Shown here piece after piece: positions 46,313 through 57,639 of a stretch of 64,000 bases of DNA. The notes under the pieces are model-generated. The model was not told where the DNA came from. It did no database searches and saw nothing but the letters and a program-made list of their open reading frames with translations. Both the position numbers and the translations under genes were made by a program. Each line of letters opens with the position of its first letter. Positions within the stretch are counted from its first letter, which is position 1. Origin of the DNA: Ailanthus altissimus (lineage: Eukaryota > Streptophyta > Magnoliopsida > Sapindales > Simaroubaceae); assembly GCA_946807835.1 (NCBI GenBank), contig CAMPEX010000001.1, positions 3,053,001-3,117,000 of the forward strand. Reading direction: 5' to 3'.

Positions 46313-49048
46313 GTTCGGGTGCCATTCTCCATTAAAACCTTTCATGATGAGGTTTTATGTGATGTGGTTCCGATGACAGCTAGTCATGTGTTATTAGGAC
46401 GCCCATGGCAATTAGATAATGATGTGACTTATAATGGGCGAAGGAACACTTATTCATTTGTGCTGAATGGGAAGAAAGTGAATTTGATGCCATTGAGTTC
46501 TCAACAAGTTAGAAAAGATCAGTTGCAGAATCAAAGGAAGATGATGGAATCTGGTAAAGGGTTAATGTTAGCCAAAAAGGGAGATGTTGAGCAAGCACTA
46601 GCTTCTGTGGGGGTTGTTTTCATGACTTGGGCAAAGCCTTTATTGCAAGTGGAGGGTTTGGATTTGCCAAGGCAGGTTGTGGAGTTGCTTGAAGAGTTCA
46701 AAGATGTATTTCCAGAAGAGCTACCATTAGGATTACCACCTATTCGAGGGATAGAGCATCAAATTGATTTGGTGCCTGGAGCTTCACTTCCAAATAGACC
46801 AGCATATAGATGTAATCCGGAGGAAGCAAAGGAGATCAAAAGGCAAGTTGGTGAGCTCTTAGAGAGGGGTTATGTGCGTGAGTCACTTAGTCCTTGTTCA
46901 GTGCCTACTTTGCTTGTTCCAAAGAAGGATGGTACCATGAGAATGTGTGTGGACAGTCGGGCTATCAACAAGATAACGGTTAAGTATCGATTCCCTATTC
47001 CTAGACTTGATGATATGCTTGATGAATTGCATGGTGCTGTTTATTTTTCTAAAGTTGATTTAATGAGTGGATATCACCAAATTAGGATGAAAGAAGGTGA
47101 TGAATGGAAAACAGCCTTTAAAACTAAGCATGGATTGTATGAGTGGATGGTGATGCCATTTGGGCTTTCTAATGCACCTAGTACATTTATGAGACTTATG
47201 AACCATGTTTTGAGGAAGTTTATCGGGCTGTTTGTTGTGGTCTATTTTGATGATATCTTGATCTATAGTAAAACTTTAGATGATCATGTGAAGCATCTTA
47301 TGGCTGTATTTGAGACCTTGCGTGATGCTAAGTTGTATGGAAACCTCAAGAAGTGCTATTTCTGCCAAGATAGTGTTATCTTTTTGGGGTATGTTGTTTC
47401 TGGTAGCGGAATTAAGGTTGATGAGGAGAAGGTTAAGGCAATTCATGATTGGCCTAAACCTACTGGTGTTGCGGATGTGAGAAGTTTTCATGGTTTAGCC
47501 TCTTTCTATAGGCGATTTATTAAAGACTTTAGTTCTATTGTTGCGCCTATGACAGAGTGTTTGAAAAAGGGAAATGAGTTTAGGTGGAATGAGAATGCAC
47601 AGAAGTCATTTGAACTGATAAAAGAACAATTATGTTCTGCTCCAGTTTTAGCACTTCCCGATTTTGCTAAAATATTTGAAATAGAGTGTGATGCTTCAGG
47701 GGTCGGTATTGGGGCTGTGTTGATGCAAGAAAAGAGGCCAATTGCTTTCTTTAGTGAGAAACTGAATGAGGCACGGTTAAACTACTCTATTTATGACAAG
47801 GAGTTTTATGCATTGATTCGGGCTCTAGAGGTATGGCAGCATTATTTATTACCTAAAGAGTTCGTTATTCATACTGACCATGAATCATTAAAGTATCTTA
47901 AAGGGCAGAACAAGCTGAATAGAAGACATGCCAAATGGGTAGAGTTCATGGAGCCATTTCCATATGTCATAAAATACAAGAAGGGGCAAACTAATGTCAT
48001 TGCTGATGCTCTTTCTAGGAGGTATGCATTGATTTCTATGTTAAATGCAAGGTTTTTGGGTTTTGAACAGGTGAAAGAACAATATACCAGTGATTCATAC
48101 TTTGCTAATATGATGTCTAAATGTGCTAAAGGAGCTTGTGATGGGTTCTTTGTGCATGATGGTTACTTGTTCAAGTTGGGCAGAATGTGTATACCTTCAG
48201 GATCCTTACGTGAGTTGCTTATGCGTGAGGCTCATGGGGGTGGTCTTAGTGGTCATTTTGGAGAGAAGAAAACTTATGAGCTACTGAAAGAGCACTTCTT
48301 TTGGCCGAATATGCTGCGGGATGTTCATAAAGTTGTTGAAAGATGTGTAAATTGCAAGAAAGCTAAGGGTAAAGAGAATGCATATGGACTATATATGCCT
48401 TTACCTATCCCAGAGCAACCATGGATGGATATTAGTATGGATTTTGTGCTTGGATTACCTAGAACACAACGTGGGAAGGATTCAGTGATGGTTGTGGTTG
48501 ATCGGTTCTCCAAAATGTCACACTTTATTCCTTGTAACAAAACTGATGATGCTATTCATATTGCTGATTTGTTTTTTAGGGAAATTGTACGTTTGCATGG
48601 AATCCTTAAAAGCATTGTCTCTGATCGTGATACAAAGTTCTTAAGCTATTTTTGGAAGACTCTTTGGAAGAAGCTTGGAACAAAGTTGCTTTTCAGTACT
48701 GCTTGTCATCCACAAACTGATGGGCAAACTGAGGTAGTGAACCGTACTCTATCTTCTTTATTACGGGCTGTTATAAACAAGAACTTAAAGAGTTGGGATA
48801 CTTGTTTGCCTATTGTAGAGTTTGCATATAACCGTAGTGTGCATGGGGCTACAAAATTTTCACTATTTGAGATTGTGTATGGATTTAATCCATTTGTTCC
48901 TATTGACCTTGTTCCTATTCCAATTAATGAGAGGACATCTATGGATGGTGTTAAGAAGGCAGAATTGATGAAGAAGCTTCATGAGCAGGTTCGAATTCAT
49001 ATTGAGGAGAACACGACTAGGTATGTTAAGCATGCTAATAAAGGATGA
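46313..49048 (+). pseudogene. CRM-like pol: protease end, RT, RNase H, integrase
   Basis: In the frame of gag it first completes the protease ([11 protein letters not shown]). Then come the linker ([20 protein letters not shown]), RT with an intact [10 protein letters not shown] site (Asp-Asp at 47249-47254), RNase H ([28 protein letters not shown]) and integrase. The integrase zinc ligands are present ([19 protein letters not shown]). So are the core residues ([31 protein letters not shown]). The frame stops at TGA 49046-49048, just before the integrase C-terminal module, and resumes in the same frame. Enzymes of this kind copy the RNA and insert the DNA. Without the two stops, no loss is visible in the catalytic motifs of RT, RNase H or integrase. 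Confidence 0.92.
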
Positions 49049-49051
49049 AAA

Positions 49052-49531
49052 ATGATTAGCTTTAAACCTGGTGATCTTGTTTGGATTCATCTTAGCAAGG
49101 GAAGATTTCCTAGCAAGGGGAAGTCCAAGCTGATGCCACGAGTTGATGGACCTTTTCGTATTATAGAGAAGGTAAATAGTAATGCTTACAAAGTTAACCT
49201 TCCTGATGATTACAATGTTTCAGCCACTTTTAATGTGAAGGACTTATCTCCTTATTTGGAAGATTTAAAAGATTTTGATTTGAGGGCAAATCATTCTCTG
49301 CCCGGGGGTGATGATGTGCATCATGAAGGTTCTAAATCAACTCAAGAAGGCAAGCTGAGCGTAAAGGAGATTTCAGATGGTCCAATAACAAGGGCTAAGG
49401 CTAAACAGCTTCAAAGGGCCATAAGTAGTCAAATTGGAGCTATTGAAGCTTCTATGGGATTAGAAACTTGCGATCTGAATGGAAACGAGCTAAATGTATT
49501 TATTTGTCTTCAATTTGAGATTGGGACGTGA
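49052..49531 (+). pseudogene. Integrase C-terminal module reaching into the 3' LTR
   Basis: It continues the gag-pol frame after the TGA at 49046. The GPY/F-type module is clear (FKPGDLVWIHLSKGRFPSKG, VDGPFRIIEKVNSNAYKVNL, SATFNVKDLSPYL), followed by an acidic stretch. From 49312 it is encoded by the LTR: VHHEGSKSTQEG, then PITRAKAKQLQRAISSQIG, ending ...CLQFEIGT at 49531. In CRM elements this C-terminal region carries the CR motif thought to guide integration to centromeric chromatin. I do not see a classical chromodomain. Confidence 0.85.
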
Positions 49532-50018
49532 TTTAGAGACGTTTGGTGATGTTGGGCTTTAAGAAGCAGCTAAGGGCTTTCTTTTCATGCTATTGGGCTT
49601 TATTTACTTCTTATGTTACTACTTTTATGTATTTGGGCTATTTTGAACTTGTTTAGTTTTTGTTTTAAATTGTTAAGTCATATTGGGCTTATTTTGGGCC
49701 TTTTAAGTTTATTAGGTAACATTAGGGTTTCACCTCATTTTGTAAGCCTATATAAGGCATGTAAAAGTCTTGTAGAGGCAGTTGTCTCATTTTGGAATTG
49801 GATGCACGAAAATAGACTTTTTCTCTCTCAAAATTGTCTTCTCAAGTTTTTCAACTCTTGAAGATAGTTGCTGACTTATCACTCTTTGATCACCAAGAGT
49901 GTGGCGTCAAAACCCTAAATTGATCCTTGTGGCGTCCATACGACTTATCAAGGTATCTATTTAGTTCTATCCTCCATCAACTTCACAATTTAATTTTGTT
50001 ATAAATCAAGGCACATCA
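49312..50018 (+). mobile_element. 3' LTR of the CRM-like element
   Basis: It has the same ends as the 5' LTR. A G-rich tract (CCCGGGGGTGA) precedes it as the likely polypurine primer. The flank after it is cttgg. It encodes the last 73 residues of the polyprotein. Confidence 0.95.
49553..49755 (+). promoter_or_regulatory. Five TGGGCY motifs and TATA box in the LTR
   Basis: TGGGCT or TGGGCC occurs at 49553, 49594, 49634, 49684 and 49695, and TATATAA follows at 49749-49755. TGGGCY is the site II element bound by plant TCP factors in promoters of growth-related genes. Five copies in 150 bases upstream of the TATA suggest expression in dividing cells; this last step is inference. Confidence 0.6.
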
Positions 50019-50339
50019 CTTGGGGTTTTGACTTATGAATGTCCTGGCATTCAACACTTGAACGCCCCCATGTTCATTATTAAGAATGCTCCGATGTTAA
50101 ACACTTGAATGCCTCGGTGTTCTAGCCTTTCAATGGCTCTATGTTAAGAACCTTAACACCCCATCATTCACCGAATAATGTTCCTGCATTTATTACTAAA
50201 CGCCACGGCGTTCATGTTAATATATGAATGCCCCAGTGTTCGAATTATTTTTCTACACTTTAAAATGCAATTTTTACTATTTTCAAGCATTCTAAACACT
50301 TCATATAACACTCTAACAACCCAGAAACATAATAAATAT
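50019..50339 (-). repeat. Array of near-palindromes in a copia internal fragment
   Basis: Words of the form GAAYGCC-NN-GGTGTTC recur at roughly 30-40 base spacing between 50040 and 50240. Examples are GAATGCCTCGGTGTTC, AACGCCACGGCGTT (50199-50212) and GAATGCCCCAGTGTTC. The stretch lies next to a primer-binding site, so it is the start of the internal region of a minus-strand copia-type element. The rest of that element is cut off by the CRM-like element. Confidence 0.7.
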
Positions 50340-50351
50340 GCTATGATACCA
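50340..50351 (-). other. Primer-binding site, tRNA-Met type
   Basis: GCTATGATACCA on the plus strand, eleven of twelve bases matching the tRNA-Met primer complement, two bases from the LTR edge at 50354. Confidence 0.82.
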
Positions 50352-50353
50352 TT

Positions 50354-51410
50354 TGTTATTGTATTTTAGGGTCTATGCATGTGATTGTGTACATGTTGAA
50401 AAATAAATAAATACATGTATCATATACACAAATTTCGCAGTGGAATTAAGCATATAATCAACATATACATATGTAACTTAAATCATGAATAACTTAAGAT
50501 TATAGAAACATATCTTTGATAACTGTTGGTGAAGATTTTAATTTCGAATTCTTTCTAGCTCCAACCTTGAGCTCACCTTGAAGTGCACTATTGTTCACAA
50601 TAATCCGGTGAGATTGTGAAGTTATAATAGCAGCAACTGAATTTCCAGTAACAAGGATTTGTTTCTTGATAGAAAAATAAGAGGAATTTAGTTTTCTTTC
50701 TCTCTAGTTTTTCTCAGCACCCTTTGTTCAAAGAAAAACTCTTAAAAATCAAACTTTCTTCCAATCCCTCTACCTTGCACGATTTTTGTTTCACACTTTG
50801 TTAATCAATTATTCAAAATAATGATTAGGTGTGTTAAGCACTTCACAAGTGCTCCCAAATTTGATTAAGTGGCCAAAAAACTAAAAAATAATATTTGGTG
50901 GCAATTATACCTAATTAGGTATATGTCTCCCACCTAAACTAAAATACTAAAATACTAAATAATATTATTATTTATTTAAATAATATTTATTCAATTATTC
51001 ACAAACTATTTGAGTAACTAATTTTTACCTTATTTTATTTTACTGACATGGTTAATGGGTGAATTCATGGTGAAACAATTCATGGAACAAAATTGTGCCA
51101 TTTGCTAACATTTAATTAGTTAATAACTCTTGCCAACTAATTAAATGATATACTTAATATTTAATTTTAGACAAATGTATAACCTGAGGAACCTTGAAAT
51201 ATATTTTCGGTTTGCTCGAATTTTTATGATGGAATTGTTCAATCCATAATACTGTCCCAGTGCACAATGAGTATACTTCATATTGTGAGACTCTCTAGGT
51301 CCACATCCAAATTGTCATATAGAACTCCTCCATACATCCATGAATGATGCCCCACACACATGTTATAGATATTACAAAGTGGCGCATTAGACCATACAAG
51401 TTGAGGTCAT
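50354..51410 (-). mobile_element. Copia-type 5' LTR, right part lost
   Basis: It starts TGTTATTGTATTTTAGG at 50354. It is homologous to LTR A (1-1838): the stretch after TTTCTCTCTAGTTTTTCTC matches position 30 onward of the window, including AAGTGCTCC...GATTAAGTGGCCAA. Instead of running on to a TGTTGG edge, it stops near 51410, where an oppositely oriented relative begins. Confidence 0.8.
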
Positions 51411-52540
51411 AATCTATATCTCTGTTCTTTCAGGATGTAGGTGATGTGAGGATTATACGTATGCATTCTGACCTAACTTGTATGCTCTAACACCCTAATT
51501 TATAATATCCGTGATGTGTGTGTGGGGCATTGATCATGGACTCATGGAATAGTTTCATTTAACGAATCGAACGTGGACCTAGGGAGTCCTGTAATATGAA
51601 GTGTACTCATTGTGCCATTGGGTAGCATATCAGATTAAATTGTTCAATCTAGTAAATTCAGCAAAACTAAATATTTGTTTTAGGATCCCTTGGGGATGTG
51701 CACGAGTCAAGAATTAAGAATCAAGTACATCAAAGAGTTAACAGAAGTTATTGACCAATTAGATGTTAACATATGGCGCATTGTAAGCTATTGATTATTT
51801 GACTGTGGATAATTACTAAATTACACTTGGTTGGTTGGACAAGCTTTACATTATTATTACTTAAGTGTTAAGTAATACAAAATCAAATAATAATTAATCA
51901 TGGTTAAGTCGACTTAAGTATGTGATAAGGTAGGACCCATTTTGTGTTAACTTAGTAATCAAGTAAAGGCTTAAGGGTAATTTTACTTTTAATTGATTAT
52001 TTGATTGTTAAATAATCAAGATATTTGTTTTACTTAAGTGTCAAGTAAAACTAACCTAACCTTGGTTAATGTTTAACTTAAGGGTTTGGTTAACTTAAAT
52101 TAAAGTTTACTTTACTTAAGTGTTCAGTAATTAATAAAGTAACCTAACCCTAGTTAAATGTTAACTCTAGGATTTAGTTAATTTATGAAACAAATATAAA
52201 AAAAAAAAACAAAACAAGTGATGCTTGATAAAGGTTCAGCCAAATTGTAAGAAAAAAGAAGTCTTTCATTTTTATTTTCCAAATGTTGGTAACAAGCAAG
52301 CATTCTTGAAGTGTTGAAAGAATAAACTTCATCTTCTTCATCTCTTTATAGTGGTCGGCCATGTTACAAGCTATAGCTAAAATGTTTTTTGTTGTTCAAA
52401 TACTGAATTAGAACAAAAATCTTTAATTGCTTTGTAGTAAAAATAATTTAAGTGTTAAACTATAGATTAAGAGTTAGTATAAGTGTTTAAGAGTTAAACC
52501 TTTGCTGAAAAATTAGGGCTGTCATTCTAGACACTTAAAT
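51411..52540 (+). mobile_element. Copia-type LTR half, plus strand
   Basis: From ATCTATATCTCTGTTC onward the sequence is the reverse complement of the conserved LTR core (GTGTGTGGGGCATTGATC, AGTGTACTCATTGTGCC) and continues into TTAAGTTAACC-rich DNA like the left part of LTR a (17600-18310). The start of this LTR is missing. The end is not sharply defined, near 52540. Confidence 0.7.
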
Positions 52541-53456
52541 CCACCCTAGTTAAGTGCCAAAATTGCCATCAGGCTTTTTTTCAATTCTACAACGCTATAT
52601 TTATATATGGGATGCATAAATTATATTGTGATAAACATGCACCATATGCATGCACTCTAGCAGTTTAATGATCACTTTCATCATAAACAGTAATTACTGT
52701 GTTATTTTTACTGTTCAGCACAGCACCATATCCTTGGTTTTTGTTGCACCACGATGTGGTACTGTAGCAAAAATATTGTTCATACCTATTATAATAGTCA
52801 CTATAGTATTTTTGATAGTTTTGTATGTTCTCCTCAACTTTGCCCCCCAAATAGCTCTGTTGACTTAGAACCTACACAATAACATTAACACATTAAAAAA
52901 TATATATTCTTATTTAATTTGAACAATCATCAAGTTTGGGTAATTAAAACGATAGATATAAAATACACTCATCAGTAACTAATTTAGAAACAATGGCTGA
53001 TATAATCACGATGCATTATTAAATATAATTATTCATGAAAAAATATTTGTCATTGCTCTAAATAAAAAAAAAATTACAAATTTCTAACCATAATTTTTCT
53101 TTTTTCTTTTTTCTTTTTAACACAAAAAAACTAAATATCATTTGCTAATATTATGGTAGCATGTTATTTAAAAATATATTATATAATAGATTTTATAGAT
53201 TTAAGGTCTAAAACCATGAATGAATTATATGAAATTTCAATTTTGTGGTATTTGACTATATAATTATAAATATATTATTACTATATTATTAATATAGTAA
53301 AACTTTATTTAAATACTATAACAATATTTGAAATTAAAGTTTAGGCATCATACTAGTTTGAGATTGAATTTTAGATGTTATACTAGAGTACTATATATAA
53401 TCATTCTTTGGTATGGATAGATCCAACAACGTTGTTTTAGATGGCATACATATTAT
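52541..53456. other. AT-rich region without recognised genes
   Basis: A 12-base palindrome CAGTAATTACTG lies at 52690-52701 among CTGTTCAGCACAGCAC and CTGTAGC words of a kind common in plant non-autonomous repeats. 52900-53456 is plain AT-rich DNA. Short frames here show no family signal. Confidence 0.4.
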
Positions 53457-53985
53457 TGATGCCGACCTAAAATGTTAATGGGCCCATATATGTTTTGGAG
53501 TCTAGGCCCGATTGAAGTATTATGCCAAAATTAGTTATTTATGGTTATAGAAAGTTTTATGTAATTAGGATTCTTACCTCTTTAGAATTAGATAAGTAGG
53601 ATTCTACAGCTAATATAAAGACGAGATGTTTCATTGTATAGGGGAATTAAACACAGAATACAATACAAGCTTTTAAGTGTTTTTCTTCTCAATTTTGTTT
53701 TATTTTTATTTTTACTTTCAACCCAAGATTTCATTCTTGCTTTAATCTCATAGTCCAGTTGCTAAAGTTTCACCCATTCTTCTTCGTGAAGTAACCCAAA
53801 CTCTGCAATCTACTTGCTATCCCACAGTCTAGGTTTAGTCTAAACCTCAAATGTTGTCAACCAAATTTTGACTTGCCATGTTTGGTAAAACTCAGTCTTA
53901 GTTTCCCTGAATCTAAGGCGTCACATCGATCTAGCAAGACACTGGACGTATATAGATCCTATCCTAAAATTTTATAGTATGAACA
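53457..53985 (+). mobile_element. 5' LTR of the Tat-like element
   Basis: About 529 bp, TG...CA, ending five bases before the primer site. Its left edge is set from the TGATGCCG start and has no second copy to confirm it. Confidence 0.65.
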
Positions 53986-53991
53986 TATTTT

Positions 53992-54010
53992 TTGGCACCC
54001 TCAGTGGGAC
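53992..54010 (+). other. Tat/Ogre-type primer-binding site
   Basis: TTGGCACCCTCAGTGGGAC closely follows the TTGGCGCCGTCTGTGGGA pattern used by Tat and Ogre elements. It differs from the tRNA-Met site of the chromoviruses and copia elements in the window. Confidence 0.8.
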
Positions 54011-54879
54011 GTCCTTTTTTTGTATGTCAGTAGCAACTAGATCAATGATGAGAAATCCAAAGACCGAAAAGAATGGCCTTGAATTATCTAATGTGGCTAT
54101 GACCCTTTCGCTACTTAGAGATCTATTGAATTCTACTTATAAGAAGGCAAGTCTAGTCAATGTTGAGGAGGATATATTGAGCAAAGAATGAAAAAATCCA
54201 AAGAGACTCTCTTCCATTACTTAGGCTGTTCTCCATGGCCTACATCTAGTGATTGGTTTCTTGAATTGCTTTGAAAAATTAACAACTTAGCACAAATCTT
54301 ACAAATCAAATGGTCACTGTCTTTTGAATCCTGATAGAAGATAATCAGAATATAAGTCAAAGAATTTTAAAAATTTTGGAGTTCACGAGGCAAAATCAAA
54401 CCAAACTAATAGCTTTTCTTTAGGGTCTACTAAACCCCAAATGTTAAGAGCCTCTACAACAATATAGTCATGTTTAAGCCGACCTATCATATAATTTAGT
54501 TAACATTCTTTAGCAACCTGAGAGAGTTGAATCCATAAACTTACAGGTCCACCAAAGCCAACTAGGACAAAATTTTAACTATGACCAAGTTGGAAACATT
54601 ATCAATTTAGGGAGCTTATATCAACCAGCTCACCAAACATAAGAACAGGTTGGCAAAACCCAATCTAAGATGATCCAGTTTGGATCTATAAAGCCCATTA
54701 GACCAGTCAACAGTAAGAGAAATGAAATTGACAGAAACATGTTAGCTAAAGCCTTACAGAACATAAGGGCTAACCTTAAGCCGATGGCTTTCCCATCTTA
54801 CAAAAAGCTTTATCCCCTATAGTTTCGAATCCTTGTTTCCCTTTGTAAAGGGATATAAAATTCTTAAATTCTTTTATTT
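54011..54879 (+). other. Leader and gag start of the Tat-like element, decayed
   Basis: No continuous frame is readable. Given its position between the primer site and gag, it is leader plus the N-terminal gag region. Confidence 0.45.
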
Positions 54880-56324
54880 TCAGGTGAAGAAAACATAACT
54901 ACATTTGAGCACATCTCAAGGTTTACAGTATAATGTTGTGAAGCCAGTTTATCGCCATTCTAGAAATTAAGGTTGTTCGGCAACTCCTTGACCATCCACG
55001 TGGTATATAAACCTGATGCTAGAATTAATTGCTAGTAGGGAACAGAGGGAAGACAAGTTTCATATGAAAATTTAGAGGCCACCTACAAAAGTCACTCTAG
55101 CCGACTTGGCTAGAGTAATGCATATGCCTGGCGAATCAGTATCGAAATATATAAGCTGATTCATGAAGCTTTGGTCATAGTGCCAAACCCAAATCACCAA
55201 AGCTAATTGCATCACCATGGTGGTCAGAGGGATATCCTTTACTATAAGGGAGCGCTTTGAAGGACATTAATTTAAAGACTTGTATGAGTAGGCCAAAAGG
55301 ACGATCAGCTATGAGTGATTCCTAATGAAAAAATACTAAAAGCGGGCATCCTCTAAAGGGACCTATTATAAAAGTTAGCTTGAAGTAGCCACAGTTCAAG
55401 CTGAATTAGAGAGCTACTCTGATGACTCAAATTTGGAAGAGGAGGTCTTCCTGGCTGAAATAATAAAAAGAGATACGAATGCCCAATTCTTAAGAAGTAG
55501 ACCCTGTTAAAGAGAATAAAAAGTTTGACAAAAATACTTAGGTATCCAAGGAATATTTCTTCGATTTGAGAAAATTTAATCAAATCTTTGATTGGCTTCT
55601 AAAAGATAAACAAATCAAATTATCTGAAAGCTATACCATACAGCCAATCAACCAACGTGCCCACAAAGACAATTGTAAGTGGCACAATTCATAGCAATAC
55701 AGTACAAATAATTATATTATATTCAAAAACAAAATCCAATGACTGATATCAAAAGGCCATGTTCTTTTCCATTCTAAAGGGAAAACCCTTATAATAGAGA
55801 CCGATCCATTCCTCACACCAGGTATTAATGTCATTATACCTTATGCCAAGAGGAAGATCTTGGAGGAAGGATCATCACCTAGTTTACCCTAAATGCCAAA
55901 TAACCTTTAATTCTCCCAACAACCAACTAGTACTTTCAAGCCCAGGGCTAACAAGGTTAACTAATGGAAGATCAATGTTCCAAGATAGAGCGTCTTAGAT
56001 CGGCTAGGCGATTGAAGTCATCTAAACCTAAGGCCAACCAAAAATCAGAAGAGAATGATGAAAAGGCATGAAAGTTGAGATGCACTCGAGTAACCTATCC
56101 AGAATCAGGGTGAAAGCCAAGAAGTAGAGGCAAACTTGGCTAAGATAGACAAGTTCAACAAAAAGCTCTATGGGAGCTTTGCTTAGATAATTGACCACCA
56201 TAAAAAGCTAATCATTAGGGGTGATTAAACGTCAAAGGAAGGTCTGGGTGCCTGTTAACAGCAACATAGCTAACTAAAGAGAGCAAGCTGACAGTCAGAA
56301 GGAAGTCATCAACATGTTGTCCTG
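54880..56324 (+). pseudogene. Tat-like gag remnant
   Basis: Plus-strand translation gives ADLARVMHMPGESVSKYIS, a weak match to the R-x-x-x-E-S-L-x-x-Y-x-x-R-F block of Tat gag. VVRGISFTIRERFEGH follows, then AELESYSDDSNLEEEVFLAE after many stops. From about 55480 to 56320 only scattered short pieces remain. It would be the structural protein of the element. Confidence 0.55.
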
Positions 56325-56524
56325 TTGTCAAAATCGTTCCAACCCGGGCCTGGTCAAGCTTCAACCTTAGAATGGGATGTGGTAGAAGTATGTAATGTCA
56401 CAAAGGACGAACCACAAGAATTAGCATTACTTGCACTTTTCCATCTAACAGAAGACATGACACAGTATATTCGGCCCCTTTATGTTAAAGTCAATCTCAA
56501 TGGAATCCCTTGTAAAAGAATCCT
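56325..56524 (+). pseudogene. Tat-like protease start, cut by insertion
   Basis: The frame gives ALLALFHLTEDMTQYIRPLY, VKVNLNGIPCKRILV. In Tat proteases this strand leads directly to the D-N/G-G-S-A active site. Here the next codons belong to the LTR that starts at 56525, so the active site is on the far side of the insertion or lost. Confidence 0.7.
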
Positions 56525-57356
56525 TGTTCGCGAAATTATACACACGCGAATTATTATTGTAAGTGCACGGGTCATGAGCAAGTAATAAAGTGATGAGTGA
56601 AAATTGTTCCCACAACGATTAGTATTCTAAATTAATGCTAAGTACTATTGTGTTGACAAACTAACTTTATCTAGGCTAATGTAAAAACTAAGTTGAATTA
56701 TGAAATTAAAGATTGCTTAAAATAAATAATTCAGTAAATCAATGAGGTGAGAATTCTATGGTAAGTGGGTCCTATGGTCTTAATTTCACTCTCCATTTCC
56801 TATGCTCTTCATAATTAGTGATTAACGACTATTCTAGTGAATTCATTAATCAAGAGTTTAGAACTAATCTCATTACCTCTCCCGATCATCAAATGAGATC
56901 CTATGCATATACAATCAAGTCGATATCCATATCTAACTTTTTATCTATACATTCATTAAATTACCCTTAAGTGATTACCTTAATTCTATTAGTCTCCCAA
57001 CTTAATAAAATCAAAGGTAATGCTTTTCAATTCCAACACATGGGTTAAAATTTCCTAAGCACATAACCCACAAATCTAAATCATCTAATCAATTTTCTAA
57101 TCCAATTTAAAACATAAAACTCAGAAAAGCATAAATGAAAAACACAAGATATCGTCATTAATAAACTAAACGCATCAAAATATAGCAATTAGTAAAGTAA
57201 CATTAAGCCCTGGAATACAAAATTTAGCTATCCATAGTCAAATGCACAAATACAATAGTCAAGAGTTCATAAAAGTAACATGGTCAACACAACTCAAATT
57301 ACAAAAATAAACTTAAAACTAAAGTAAATAAGATAGGATGTGTTTTCTTTCACTAA

Positions 57357-57460
57357 AAACTATTTGGAGAAGCCTTGTTTGGCACTTTTGGAGAATGATA
57401 AACTATTTGGAGAGCGATAAACTATTTGGAAAGTGATAAACTATCTGGAGAAGCCTCTAG
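57357..57460 (+). repeat. Minisatellite in the Athila-like LTR
   Basis: Four imperfect units of the type GATAAACTATTTGGAGAG occur with a period of about 20-25 bases, plus a longer AAACTATTTGGAGAAGCC unit on the left side. Confidence 0.78.
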
Positions 57461-57639
57461 GGCCTTCAATCTTCATAGGTCTACAAGATTCTAAGCTCAT
57501 GTGTTTTCTTTCACTAAAAACTATTAATTTTCTTTCAAAGATTTGTACTCTTTCCTTCATTGTAACTAAGGCTATTAATCTTTTTTTTATAGGCTTCAAA
57601 AATCAACTTTAGAATTAGGGCATAAAAGTAAAAAATGGA

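Larger units (their letters stand above)
43828..50018 (+). mobile_element. CRM-like Ty3/gypsy element, almost complete
   Basis: It has two LTRs (706 and 707 bp) with perfect 8-bp ends TGATGTGC...GCACATCA, a tRNA-Met primer site, and a single gag-pol frame with the order gag, protease, RT, RNase H and integrase. The frame runs on into the 3' LTR, a habit described for CRM chromoviruses. By eye the LTRs differ at 11 bases plus one single-base gap (about 1.6%), nine of them transitions. Flanks are gttgg and cttgg, a target duplication with one mismatch. Only two stop codons break the frame. A related Reina- or Galadriel-type chromovirus cannot be excluded. Confidence 0.92.
53457..56524 (+). mobile_element. 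Tat-like Ty3/gypsy element, 5' part
   Basis: A 5' LTR (53457-53985, TGATGCCGACC...AGTATGAACA) is followed by a Tat/Ogre-type primer site, a decayed gag and the start of a protease. At 56525 the LTR of an Athila-like element interrupts it. The rest of pol and the 3' LTR are not in the window. Confidence 0.78.

Noticed and set aside
52665..52850. Tyr/Asn-rich minus-strand frame as a host peptide
   Set aside because: It is short, lacks any known motif, and lies across a palindromic AT-rich repeat.
53400..53460. Left flank of the Tat-like LTR as a 5' target duplication
   Set aside because: The 3' LTR is not in the window, so no partner can be compared.
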